Below are positions 36,765 through 45,500 of a stretch of DNA of 64,000 bases, one piece after another. The first letter of the stretch is position 1; each line of letters begins with the position of its first letter. The stretch is taken from the NCBI GenBank assembly GCA_947478175.1, contig CANJUQ010000002.1:62001-126000 (forward strand). Direction: 5' to 3'. Position numbers and translations under genes: made by a program. This stretch comes from Thiotrichales bacterium. Lineage in GTDB: Bacteria; Pseudomonadota; Gammaproteobacteria; Francisellales; CACEW01. A model generated the notes under the pieces. The model searched no databases. It saw nothing but the letters and a program-made list of their open reading frames with translations, and was not told where the DNA came from.

Positions 36765-36826
36765 ACTCATCCTAATGAGTAAAAAATGACATCGACATGC
36801 TGTAAATTACAGCATGCTCATGTCAT
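36765..36826. repeat. Nested dyad symmetries upstream of an ATPase gene
   Basis: Two inverted repeats: ACTCAT-CCTA-ATGAGT (36765-36780) and a nested 41-bp dyad (36786-36826). In the latter, CATGCTGTA-AAT-TACAGCATG is framed by ATGACAT and ATGTCAT. It ends 42 bases before the ATPase start. It may be an operator or a structured leader. Confidence 0.75.
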
Positions 36827-36868
36827 AATTTACATGTCTCGCTAGTTATTTCAGCAGGTACATAAGTA

Positions 36869-38122
36869 ATGCGTCCCATCTCTGAATTATTGATTGAATC
36901 TCTTGGTTTTTTTCCAGCTGTTTTACTTTTGGGTGCCAGGCAAATCGGCAAATCAACACTTGCCAAAGAATTAATTTCACAAAAAATCTTAGATCAATAC
37001 GTTACTTTGGATGATTTAACGACACTCTCAGCCTTCAAAGCAGACCCCGATGGCACACTGGCTTCTTTTACCAATCGAATTGCTCTTGATGAGATACAGC
37101 GTGTGCCTGATTTGATGCGAGCCTTGAAAAAAAACATTGATGAAAATCGCCAGAACGGCCGTTTTTTACTGACCGGTTCCACCAATGTCCTGTCACATCC
37201 TGAGGTCACTGAAAGCCTCACAGGACGATTAGATATATTCATTCTCGAGGGTTTGGGTATTGCAGAATTAAATAATCGACCCAGTCCACGAGCTTTAAAA
37301 ATCTTGCTACAAGAATCTGTAGAAAGTTTTACAAATCACTTAATCCAATCATCGAAAGAAATCCCTCCATTAAGACCAGCTGATCTATGGGAAGCTATTT
37401 TTTTTGGCGGCTACCCAGAAATTGCTTTGGCTAAAAATATTAATTTTAAAGAACGTTATTTTCAGGCCTATCAAACCACTTACATTGAAAAAGATGTTCG
37501 AGATCTTTCCAAGGGAATCGATATTGTCCAATTTGCTCAAGTGGCTAAAGCCTTTTTTATTCAGTCAGGCAAGTTAATCAATTTTTCCAACATGGCTAAT
37601 GACCTGCAGTTAGATCAAAGATCCATCAAACGCTATTCAGAGCTTTTAGAGGCCACTTTCCAAATTGTATTTTTACAACCCTGGTCTCGTAACACGCTTA
37701 AAAGAATCATCAAAACACCCAAGGTTTATGCCAAAGACTCTGGCTTCATGAGCTTTATTCATCGTGTTTTATCACCCGAAAACTTACCAGAATCTTCCTG
37801 TTTTGGCGAAGCGCTTGAGACTTTTGTTTTTACAGAATTACGAAAACAAACCCAAATGATTCCAGGGCTCTCTACTTATTTTTATCGAACCCACCTGGGA
37901 AAAGAGGTCGATTTTGTTTTGGAATATGGCGAAAAATTAATTGGCCTTGAACTAAAAGCCGCTACTAGCGTCAATGCAAAAGATTTTGCAGGGCTTCAGG
38001 ATCTAGAAGAAGCTAATCAGGGAAAACTAGAATTAGGCATTGTTTTATACCAAGGCACCGAAATCCTCCCTTTTGGAAAAAACAAATTAGCGGTGCCTCT
38101 TAAATATTTTCTATTTGCATAA
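36869..38122 (+). CDS. AAA_14/DUF4143 ATPase
   Basis: A 417-aa P-loop ATPase of the AAA_14 plus DUF4143 type. Walker A is LLGARQIGKSTLA (about 20-32), Walker B is RIALDEIQRVPDL and the sensor is FLLTGSTNVL. The C-terminal half has a PD-(D/E)XK-like core: ETFVFTEL, then GKEVDFVLEYGEKLIGLELKAA. The molecular role of this widespread family is not established. It stands alone behind the 36765-36826 dyads. It is distinct in sequence from the other two ATPases in the window but shares the habit of dyad-rich leaders. Confidence 0.85.
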   Translation: MRPISELLIESLGFFPAVLLLGARQIGKSTLAKELISQKILDQYVTLDDLTTLSAFKADPDGTLASFTNRIALDEIQRVPDLMRALKKNIDENRQNGRFLLTGSTNVLSHPEVTESLTGRLDIFILEGLGIAELNNRPSPRALKILLQESVESFTNHLIQSSKEIPPLRPADLWEAIFFGGYPEIALAKNINFKERYFQAYQTTYIEKDVRDLSKGIDIVQFAQVAKAFFIQSGKLINFSNMANDLQLDQRSIKRYSELLEATFQIVFLQPWSRNTLKRIIKTPKVYAKDSGFMSFIHRVLSPENLPESSCFGEALETFVFTELRKQTQMIPGLSTYFYRTHLGKEVDFVLEYGEKLIGLELKAATSVNAKDFAGLQDLEEANQGKLELGIVLYQGTEILPFGKNKLAVPLKYFLFA

Positions 38123-38130
38123 AAAAAAAT

Positions 38131-39357
38131 TTAATTTTTCGACAAAACAACCCAATAAATCCCAACAATCAAAACCATCAAACCCGCATCCACGCTCAAA
38201 ATCGGCAAAGCGTTTTTAAGTGGAATCAAAGTCACCAGAAAGCTCATCAAGCTAGTAATGGTCATATTAATTAAATACATGACCGCCGTAGCTGTCCCTT
38301 GAATATGTCTAAACAAAGTCATCCCTTTGCCCATGGACAGGGGAAATAAAAAACCACAGCACCCAAAAGTCACCAAGCTTATAAAAATCATTAATATTAA
38401 ATTCAAATCTTGAGACAAATCTTTAATAAAAAACCCGGCTAATAAACCCAACATTACAACCACAAAAACAACATGAATAACTCCAAAAAAAATCTGCCTG
38501 GGTTGTTTCTTTTTTAATAAATAGCGACATAAAAAAGTCGCAGCCAAAAAACAACAGCCTAATAACAAAGCCAAATGCCCAAAGAAAATCGATGTATGCC
38601 CCAGCACGGTTTGAATTAAAAATGGCCCAAGGGTTTGAAACGTAATAATCAAGGCATAAGCCAGGCCCATTAAAACCGCCAACATCACAAATAATGGATT
38701 CGAGAGCACTTCTTTCATATTTTTTCGAATGGTTTTGACATTCAACGGCTGCAAATGATGATGCGTCTCAGGAATGATTTTCCAAACAATCACTAAACCC
38801 AAAAAAGCAACGATCGCAAAAAAATAAAACCCTGCTTTCCAGCCAAAATAAAATTGCAAATAGCCCCCTATCACCGGCCCTATGACAGGCCCTAGCCCCC
38901 ACATGGTCCCAATTAAAGTCCCCATATGAACTAGGCGTTCTGCAGGCAAAATATCTGACAAAACTGCACGAATTAACACGGCAAATCCGCCCAAAGTCAC
39001 ACCCTGGAAAAAACGCATGGTTAATAAAAAATCCATGTTGGGAAATAATGCCGGCAAAAGACTACAAAGAACAAAACCGATTAACATGCCGCGAATTAAA
39101 AGCTTTCGACCCCATGCGTCAGTCAAAAACCCCGTTAAAAAATTACCGAGGCCATATCCCAAAATATAAATAGAAACCAAATCCCCAGAAATTTTATTAG
39201 ACACATGAAAATATTGAGCGATGGGAGGCAGAGACGGCGCAATCAAATCAATGGCAAAACCGACCAGCGGCATTAAGAATAAGAGAACCCAAACAATCAA
39301 ACGAGTATTCAACGGGGTTTCTAATTTTTGAGAAGATTTCAGGGAAGCTATCGACAT
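38131..39357 (-). CDS. MFS multidrug efflux transporter, Bcr/CflA type
   Basis: A 408-aa, 12-helix MFS protein. The N-terminal FAIDLIAPSLPPIAQYF matches the DHA1 Bcr/CflA signature, followed by GNFLTGFLTDAWGRK (loop 2-3) and RFFQGVTLGG. These proton antiporters export drugs or metabolites such as chloramphenicol or bicyclomycin. It is convergent with the ATPase gene (8-base gap) and divergent from sodB. The substrate cannot be inferred. Confidence 0.88.
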   Translation of the reverse strand: MSIASLKSSQKLETPLNTRLIVWVLLFLMPLVGFAIDLIAPSLPPIAQYFHVSNKISGDLVSIYILGYGLGNFLTGFLTDAWGRKLLIRGMLIGFVLCSLLPALFPNMDFLLTMRFFQGVTLGGFAVLIRAVLSDILPAERLVHMGTLIGTMWGLGPVIGPVIGGYLQFYFGWKAGFYFFAIVAFLGLVIVWKIIPETHHHLQPLNVKTIRKNMKEVLSNPLFVMLAVLMGLAYALIITFQTLGPFLIQTVLGHTSIFFGHLALLLGCCFLAATFLCRYLLKKKQPRQIFFGVIHVVFVVVMLGLLAGFFIKDLSQDLNLILMIFISLVTFGCCGFLFPLSMGKGMTLFRHIQGTATAVMYLINMTITSLMSFLVTLIPLKNALPILSVDAGLMVLIVGIYWVVLSKN

Positions 39358-39502
39358 GATTCAACCTCATGTATTTTTCTAAGTGTTTTAAAACAGGCAA
39401 CAACTTGGAATACAAAACTCCTTTCGTCAATTTAATCTTGTACATACCGACTCTGATCAGTACCCTAGCGTCCGTTTTTAATCCACAGGAGGAAATCTAA
39501 CC

Positions 39503-40084
39503 ATGTCTTTTACCTTACCTGCCCTACCTTATGCCAAAGATGCTTTAGTACCCCATATCAGTGCTGAAACCCTGGAATATCACTACGGCAAGCACCATCA
39601 GGCTTATTTAAATAATCTCAATAATTTAATCCCCGGCTCACCCTTTGAAAAATTATCACTAGAAGAAATCCTCTTGAAATCTTCAGGCGCTATTTTTAAT
39701 AACTCAGCCCAAGTCTGGAACCATACGTTTTACTGGGAAAGCTTAAGCCCCAATGGCGGTCATGCCCCTAAAGGCCAACTCGCCGATGCGATTAATCAAA
39801 CCTTCGGTTCTTTCGAAAAATTCAAAGAAGCTTTTACACAGAAAGCAACGACAAATTTTGGTTCAGGTTGGACCTGGTTAGTTAAAAATAAATCAGGCCA
39901 ATTAGAAATTATCAATACTTCGAATGCTGCGAATCCTATGACCGACGGACACAAACCACTCATTACTTGTGATGTCTGGGAACATGCGTATTACATTGAT
40001 TATCGCAATGCGCGTCCTAAATATGTCGAAGCATTTTTTGCCTTGGCCAACTGGGCTTTTGCGGAGAAAAATTTCGAGGCATAA
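39503..40084 (+). CDS. sodB: Iron superoxide dismutase
   Basis: A 193-aa Fe-type SOD. The metal ligands are His in [10 protein letters not shown], His in QVWNHTFYW, and Asp/His in [12 protein letters not shown]. The Fe-type pattern includes FGSGWTWLV. It detoxifies superoxide in the cytoplasm. The start is well fixed by AGGAGG nine bases upstream. Confidence 0.96.
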   Translation: MSFTLPALPYAKDALVPHISAETLEYHYGKHHQAYLNNLNNLIPGSPFEKLSLEEILLKSSGAIFNNSAQVWNHTFYWESLSPNGGHAPKGQLADAINQTFGSFEKFKEAFTQKATTNFGSGWTWLVKNKSGQLEIINTSNAANPMTDGHKPLITCDVWEHAYYIDYRNARPKYVEAFFALANWAFAEKNFEA

Positions 40085-40103
40085 ATAAACAATCAATTAA
40101 ATA

Positions 40104-40128
40104 AAATTAAATTAAATTAAATTAAATT
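40104..40128. repeat. Pentanucleotide tandem repeat AAATT x5
   Basis: Five perfect AAATT units followed by an A-run and AAGGATC lie immediately before the ankyrin gene start at 40145. The tract is in the leader, where copy-number change could alter expression. Confidence 0.85.
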
Positions 40129-40144
40129 AAAAAAAGGATCCCTC

Positions 40145-40648
40145 ATGTCAGGCATGACTCCAGAACAAATGTTTCTTCATTTCGAAAATTATTCTTTAAA
40201 AAAACTCAAAAAAATTCTCACCCCAATACATCTTCAATATAAAGCCCCCTGGGGAACCACTCTCTTACATCTGGCAGCGATGCGAGATAAAGCAGACGAG
40301 GGTCCTGAGATTCTGAAATATTTAATTAAATTAGGCGGGGCAAGTTTAAATTTAAATATTCGCAATAATTACGGCACCAGCCCCTATTGGGCCGCCAAAT
40401 TCCTGGGATGCGAAAGCCAAGCGGCTTATTTATATCAACAAGGTGCTGACCCTGAATTCAAGCTGGCTCCTCCACCTCTGCGGACAACTCCCCTTAAAAC
40501 ACTTCGAACTCCTCCTCTTCCGACTATTCCAGAAGACTTTTCTGAAGAATTTTCTAATAAAAGCACTGCTTTTAAGCAATATCTCAAAAAAAATCCTTCG
40601 CCTACTTCTATTGCTCAGAGCTCCCCCTCCAGCGTGACTGCCTGTTGA
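40145..40648 (+). CDS. Small ankyrin-repeat protein, effector candidate
   Basis: A 167-aa protein with two or three ankyrin units: WGTTLLHLAAMRDKADEGPEILKYLIKLGG (split here as TTLLHLAA and EILKYLIKLG), then YGTSPYWAAKFLGCESQAAYLYQQGADP. The C-terminal tail is Pro/Ser/Thr-rich with PPLRTTPLKTLRTPPLP-like repeats. It has no signal peptide. Such short ankyrin proteins are common among eukaryote-directed effectors of Legionellales, which is an inference here. The start sequence ATGTCAGGCATG also occurs, as GTGTCAGGCATG, at the paralog gene near 22061. AAGGATC lies upstream. Confidence 0.8.
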   Translation: MSGMTPEQMFLHFENYSLKKLKKILTPIHLQYKAPWGTTLLHLAAMRDKADEGPEILKYLIKLGGASLNLNIRNNYGTSPYWAAKFLGCESQAAYLYQQGADPEFKLAPPPLRTTPLKTLRTPPLPTIPEDFSEEFSNKSTAFKQYLKKNPSPTSIAQSSPSSVTAC

Positions 40649-40649
40649 A

Positions 40650-40687
40650 ACCCTCCAAAGGGTCGCCTAGGCTCGGGCCTTCTTTTT
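40650..40687 (+). terminator. Possible terminator after the ankyrin gene
   Basis: Two small adjacent hairpins (ACCCT-CCAA-AGGGT and AGGC-TCGG-GCCT) are followed by TCTTTTT just after the stop codon. Confidence 0.45.
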
Positions 40688-40723
40688 CAGATTGTCAAAA
40701 ATAAGTCCCTTTGGAGATTTCCC

Positions 40724-41377
40724 ATGTTTAAAAAAATGTTTAAAAAATCTTGTTTCGCCCTGTTATTGACCAGCATTCAGCTTTCTGGTTTTGCATTAAC
40801 CAACCAAGAGATTTTTGCGGGAACGCTCATGGGACAAGGATCAGGGACCTCTACGCCCACAACTGGAGCTACAGTTTCTCAGAATCAACCCACCTGGCGA
40901 TGCATCGCAAAAAGCGCTTTGGGAGGCCCTCAATTTCAAGTCACTCATCAGGGAACCCAACAGTGGGTCAGCCAACAGGCTATGTCCCAATGTCAAAACA
41001 ACCCAACCAGTACTAACCCCTATGCGAACCCCAGCTGCACAGCCACTTGTACCCTCGTGAGCGGCAGCACGACTTATCAAGCGACAAGCTATAAGCCCAC
41101 TGCCTACCAAAATAATTCCTACCAAGCTCCCGCCTATAATCCCAATGGTGCCATTACCCCACCTGAAAAAACCAATACTGGAAATAATACTGCCTCAGGA
41201 CAATCCAACCAGACCACCCCTCTTCCACCTAAGCCTTATCAAGCCATCGTCGCTGCTCCTAATTCAGCCAAAATAGCCACAAACTCAGCCACCACCCCGC
41301 AATCCCAGCCCTCTTCTAATCCCTCAACGACTTCTTACAGCAATCCTTATCAACAAGTCATGGGCAGTGGGAATTAA
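40724..41377 (+). CDS. Secreted low-complexity protein
   Basis: A 217-aa protein with a signal peptide (basic MFKKMFKKS, hydrophobic core, cleavage about after SGFA at 24). The mature part has four cysteines (WRCIAKS, MSQCQ, PSCTATCTL). The C-terminal half is dominated by Thr, Ser, Asn, Gln, Pro and Tyr with repeated TAYQNNSYQAPAY-like units. I do not recognise a family. It is probably periplasmic or surface-associated. Its composition resembles the N-terminal part of the giant protein at 42599 downstream. GGAG precedes the ATG by about 8 bases. Confidence 0.7.
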   Translation: MFKKMFKKSCFALLLTSIQLSGFALTNQEIFAGTLMGQGSGTSTPTTGATVSQNQPTWRCIAKSALGGPQFQVTHQGTQQWVSQQAMSQCQNNPTSTNPYANPSCTATCTLVSGSTTYQATSYKPTAYQNNSYQAPAYNPNGAITPPEKTNTGNNTASGQSNQTTPLPPKPYQAIVAAPNSAKIATNSATTPQSQPSSNPSTTSYSNPYQQVMGSGN

Positions 41378-41465
41378 AGAAATAATTAGAGAAATAACAG
41401 TAGTGATTATTCAACAAAATTATTAAGATCCCTGTCCGTTTTAACCCCCTGGATTTTTAGGCTTT

Positions 41466-42473
41466 ATGAAAATATTGGTCACAGGCGCTGCAGGTTTTAT
41501 TGGATTTCATCTTTCTCAGCTTTTATTAGCCCGTGGTGATGAAGTCATTGGGTTAGATAATTTAAATAATTACTACGACGTCAATTTAAAAATAGCTCGG
41601 TTAGATCAACTCAAAACTCATCCTAATTTTAGTTTTATCAAACTAGATCTGACTGACAGGGCGGGTATAGAAAAACTCTTCCAAGAAAATAATATCCAAA
41701 AAGTCGCCCATCTAGCCGCCCAAGCCGGCGTGAGATACTCAATAGAAAACCCACATACTTATATAGACAGCAATATCACTGGGTTCTTACATATTTTAGA
41801 AGGCTGCCGGCACCATAAAATTCAGCATTTAGTTTATGCGTCTACTAGCTCTGTTTATGGCGCTCATACAAATCAGCCATTCACAGAAACAGAAAGCACT
41901 GAACACCCGATGGCTCTCTACGCTGCGACTAAGAAAGCCAATGAAATGATGGCGCATTCGTATTCCAGCTTATTTAATTTACCGACGACTGGCTTAAGAT
42001 TTTTTACGGTCTATGGCCCCTGGGGTCGGCCGGATATGGCCTTGTTTTTATTTACGAAAGCCATTTTATCTGGCGAGCCCTTAGATGTTTTTAATCATGG
42101 AAAGATGATTCGAGATTTTACCTATGTGACTGATATCGTTGAAGGGATCAAACGGGCTTTAGATAACCCGGCTAAGCCAGACCCAAACTGGAATAGTGAT
42201 AAACCTAATCCTGCGACCAGCTATGCGCCTTATAAAATTTATAACATTGGAAATAACCAGCCGGTCCAACTAATGGATTACATAAAAGCCATTGAACAAT
42301 CGACGGGGAAATCAGCAAAATTTAATTTTCTCCCCATGCAAGCCGGCGATGTGCCATCCACTTGTGCAGATGTTTCCAGATTAGAAAAAGACTTGGGATA
42401 TCGACCCAAAGTCTCTGTGACAGAAGGGGTCGAAAATTTTGTGACATGGTATCGAGCATACTTCAATATTTAA
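41466..42473 (+). CDS. NAD-dependent UDP-sugar epimerase, UDP-glucuronate 4-epimerase-like
   Basis: A 335-aa extended short-chain dehydrogenase. The NAD motif is [17 protein letters not shown], with [13 protein letters not shown], the active-site STSSVYG and YAATKKANE (Tyr-x-x-x-Lys), and [17 protein letters not shown]. The NNYYD and GPWGRPDMA phrases are typical of the GalE-like branch that makes UDP-galacturonate from UDP-glucuronate. The product would feed surface polysaccharide. It precedes the large secreted protein gene, with no shared operon signal. Confidence 0.9.
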   Translation: MKILVTGAAGFIGFHLSQLLLARGDEVIGLDNLNNYYDVNLKIARLDQLKTHPNFSFIKLDLTDRAGIEKLFQENNIQKVAHLAAQAGVRYSIENPHTYIDSNITGFLHILEGCRHHKIQHLVYASTSSVYGAHTNQPFTETESTEHPMALYAATKKANEMMAHSYSSLFNLPTTGLRFFTVYGPWGRPDMALFLFTKAILSGEPLDVFNHGKMIRDFTYVTDIVEGIKRALDNPAKPDPNWNSDKPNPATSYAPYKIYNIGNNQPVQLMDYIKAIEQSTGKSAKFNFLPMQAGDVPSTCADVSRLEKDLGYRPKVSVTEGVENFVTWYRAYFNI

Positions 42474-42489
42474 TTTTTACTTTTTAAGG

Positions 42490-42547
42490 GGTTATCTTGG
42501 ATACGATGATTAAACTTGTTTCTAGCACAAAGCTTCCGTAGATAACC
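42490..42547. repeat. Inverted repeat GGTTATCT/AGATAACC
   Basis: Perfect 8-bp arms at 42490-42497 and 42540-42547 enclose 42 bases upstream of the 1514-aa protein gene. It could form a long-range hairpin in the leader or be an operator. Confidence 0.5.
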
Positions 42548-42598
42548 AAAAAAATTCATCTAATATTTTCTTTTTTTAACTTTTAGGCAGGGGCACTT

Positions 42599-45500
42599 AT
42601 GAAAACTCAAATACGGTTGGTTTCACTTTCGATTTCGTTGGCGCTCTCTGGAATAGCCTGCGCAAGTACACAACAAGGCTTACTGATTAATTATTTACCC
42701 GCCACTTCTGTCGATCCCCATTGTCAAAATTCCATGCAAATCCAAACCTGGAATGGCTCCGGCTCTCCAGCGACTGGAAACTCCACCACACCGATTGGCC
42801 CCGGTGGAAGCACCACCGGCGCTCAAATGATCAGCAGTGGTGTAACCCCCGCCCCAACCCCGGGAAATAATCAGGTTTACTTTGAGCTTGTCCCCGCTCA
42901 AGGAAGTACTACACCTTTAATTTGTCCTAACTATGCGCCGCCCGATGCGCCTGCACCCGGAAGCAACAACCCCTCCGTAACAAGCAACAGCTTCAAACTG
43001 GATGCACCTGATTTCATGACCACTCAACCGATGCCCACCGTGACAGTCCAATACACAGGATGCCAACCAACAACCGTTGGAGGTTCAACTTATCAACCTA
43101 CTTTCACTTGTACTTATTCTGGTTTTACAGCCGGTGTTACCCCTAAAAATCAAATCAACATGAGCCAAGTCCCCGATGCCGTAGCTTATATTGGTTCTAA
43201 TTATGACTGGAAAGCCAATCCCTTGCTCTCTCTCGGGGCTAATTTTAACGACACCAATACCTACCCCAATGGCTATAAAATTCCCGGCCAAAGAATTTAT
43301 TACAATCTGACATTAACAACGCCGGGTACCCTGAATAACCCCATCAGCCTGACCCATTCTAGCAACCGCGCCAACCCGGCTATGGGGATGGATTTTTCTG
43401 GAACGACCGGCTCATCCCCTACCGGTCAATTCGCTATCGGCGGTGCTGCCGATAATCGAAATAATATTTCCACCATTAATTCCAGTGACGACACAGCGCC
43501 GCTCTTAGCACCTCAAGATAATCAACTACAAACCTGCTCTGCAGGAAAATCTGAATCAGGCCAAGCGTATTATCAATGCCAAGTGAATATTTGTGCGTGT
43601 GATCCTGGACTACCCGCCAGTAGCGTAGGCTCTTGCTATATCAATGGAACCGGCTCGCCCATTTTGGCGGCCATTACTTCAGGCGACAGCGAAACTGCTA
43701 ATTACTTAGACTCTTCTAGTTTCTCTTGTGCTGGCCAAACGCCAGGCCAAGCCGGCCCGGTTTTCCAAAGTTTTAATTTGTTTTTAGAGAAACCCTTCTT
43801 AGCTGCCAGTGTTCAAGATTTAGCGAATTACAATGTCTCCCAAGCCGTGACAAAATATGGCAGTACGTATCCTGCGGCTCCAGGAACAACTTTCCCCGGC
43901 ATGGTTAGACTGGTCATTCCTGTTCAAAGTGGCGGTGTCAGTGGCATTCCTTTAGGGCAATATTTTATTGATGGAATTAATGCCGATGGCACGCCGTCTT
44001 TCTTAAACTCGCCCGGTGAGGCTACATATCAAATTGTTCCCGCAGCAGTGACTACTGGGACTAATAAGACTATTTGTGGAAAAAATTACCCGGCTCTTCC
44101 TAATGGCTTTAATACCACACAAACTATGACACCAGGTGTCGAACCCATCCTATCCAACGCCACTGCCACTTGTGATTGGGGCCCCATCAAAATACAACCG
44201 GGCGTAGATAATGCAGGGACACCTGATCAAGATGGTCTGAAATTATCCATTGATTCAACCAATGGTTTATTACTTGTTGACGCCAGCCAATTTAAACCAA
44301 CCACTGGAAGCACCCAAGGCGGACTCTATCAAGTCACGATCCAAGCAACAGATGCAGAACCGGGTTCCACAGGAACGGTCTATCAGACTATTTATCTCAA
44401 TGTTTCCAGTCTTAACCAATCTGAATACAGCGCCACTGGGTCACCATTAGGTGCAGGTTCATTAGGCTTTTCACCCTTGACCCCCTTTAACTCAGCATGG
44501 ATTTACATGCCAGGTTATGTGACTAGCAATAATCCTAATGGACCCACTAGTTCTTCAGGCTCTTCTACGACCAGCCCTGGAAGCAGCAGCAATACAACCG
44601 GCAGTAATAATGTCTGTAAAACTCAACCAGACCCCACGAATCACTCTGCCAATCAAACGAGCAGTGACCCTTGTGTAATTTACAGCGACACGCTGAATCA
44701 AGTGGCCTCTGCGGGAACCCCTGTCCAATATGTCACGGCAGATATGATGTGGATTGCCTTTGCTAATTCAGCTGATTCTTTCCCAATGCCCGATGGTCCT
44801 GGCGGCTCATACACACTCAGTCCAATTAACAATAATTTTTTCACTAGCCAATCGGTCACCCCTAATCCCGACACGACCACTATTCAAGATGTCGTGAGTT
44901 ACTTCTCAACTAATAATCCCAACGTCCGCTTTATCTTAACTTCTGAATTAGACAACCCAGTGATGGGCGAACTCAGCCAAATGCAAGATACGTTAGCTCC
45001 TAATCAAACTCCGGGGACTGACTTTACCCAATTAGACCGACTCGTTTGGTCAACCACTCTACCCTTCGTTCCTAGTGGAAACCCTAATAGCAATCTTTTA
45101 AGTGGCTTACAGTTTGATGTCGAGCCATTTAAAAACTCCCCAACTGCTGCTGAATATTACAAACGTGTTTCAGATATTTTAGCCAGACATGGTAAAGTTT
45201 TTGAAACCTTTGCTTTCGCTGATGCTGCTATGCCTGAAGGGACTTCACTCAATATCCCCACTCCTTCTATCACTATGGCGATGGGCCCCTTGGGAATTTT
45301 CTTACCCTCTATGTATGACGTAGGAAATGCCACAGACCCTAACTATGCCAGCACGTATGCTTCCAATTTTATGCCTGGAACACCTAATGTGATTGATAAT
45401 AATTGTCATTGGAGCGGAAGCTTTGCTTATAACTACACACTAAGTGGTCATAGCATGGATGGCGTTCCACTCCCCATCCAAGGTTATTGCAACTTGAGTC

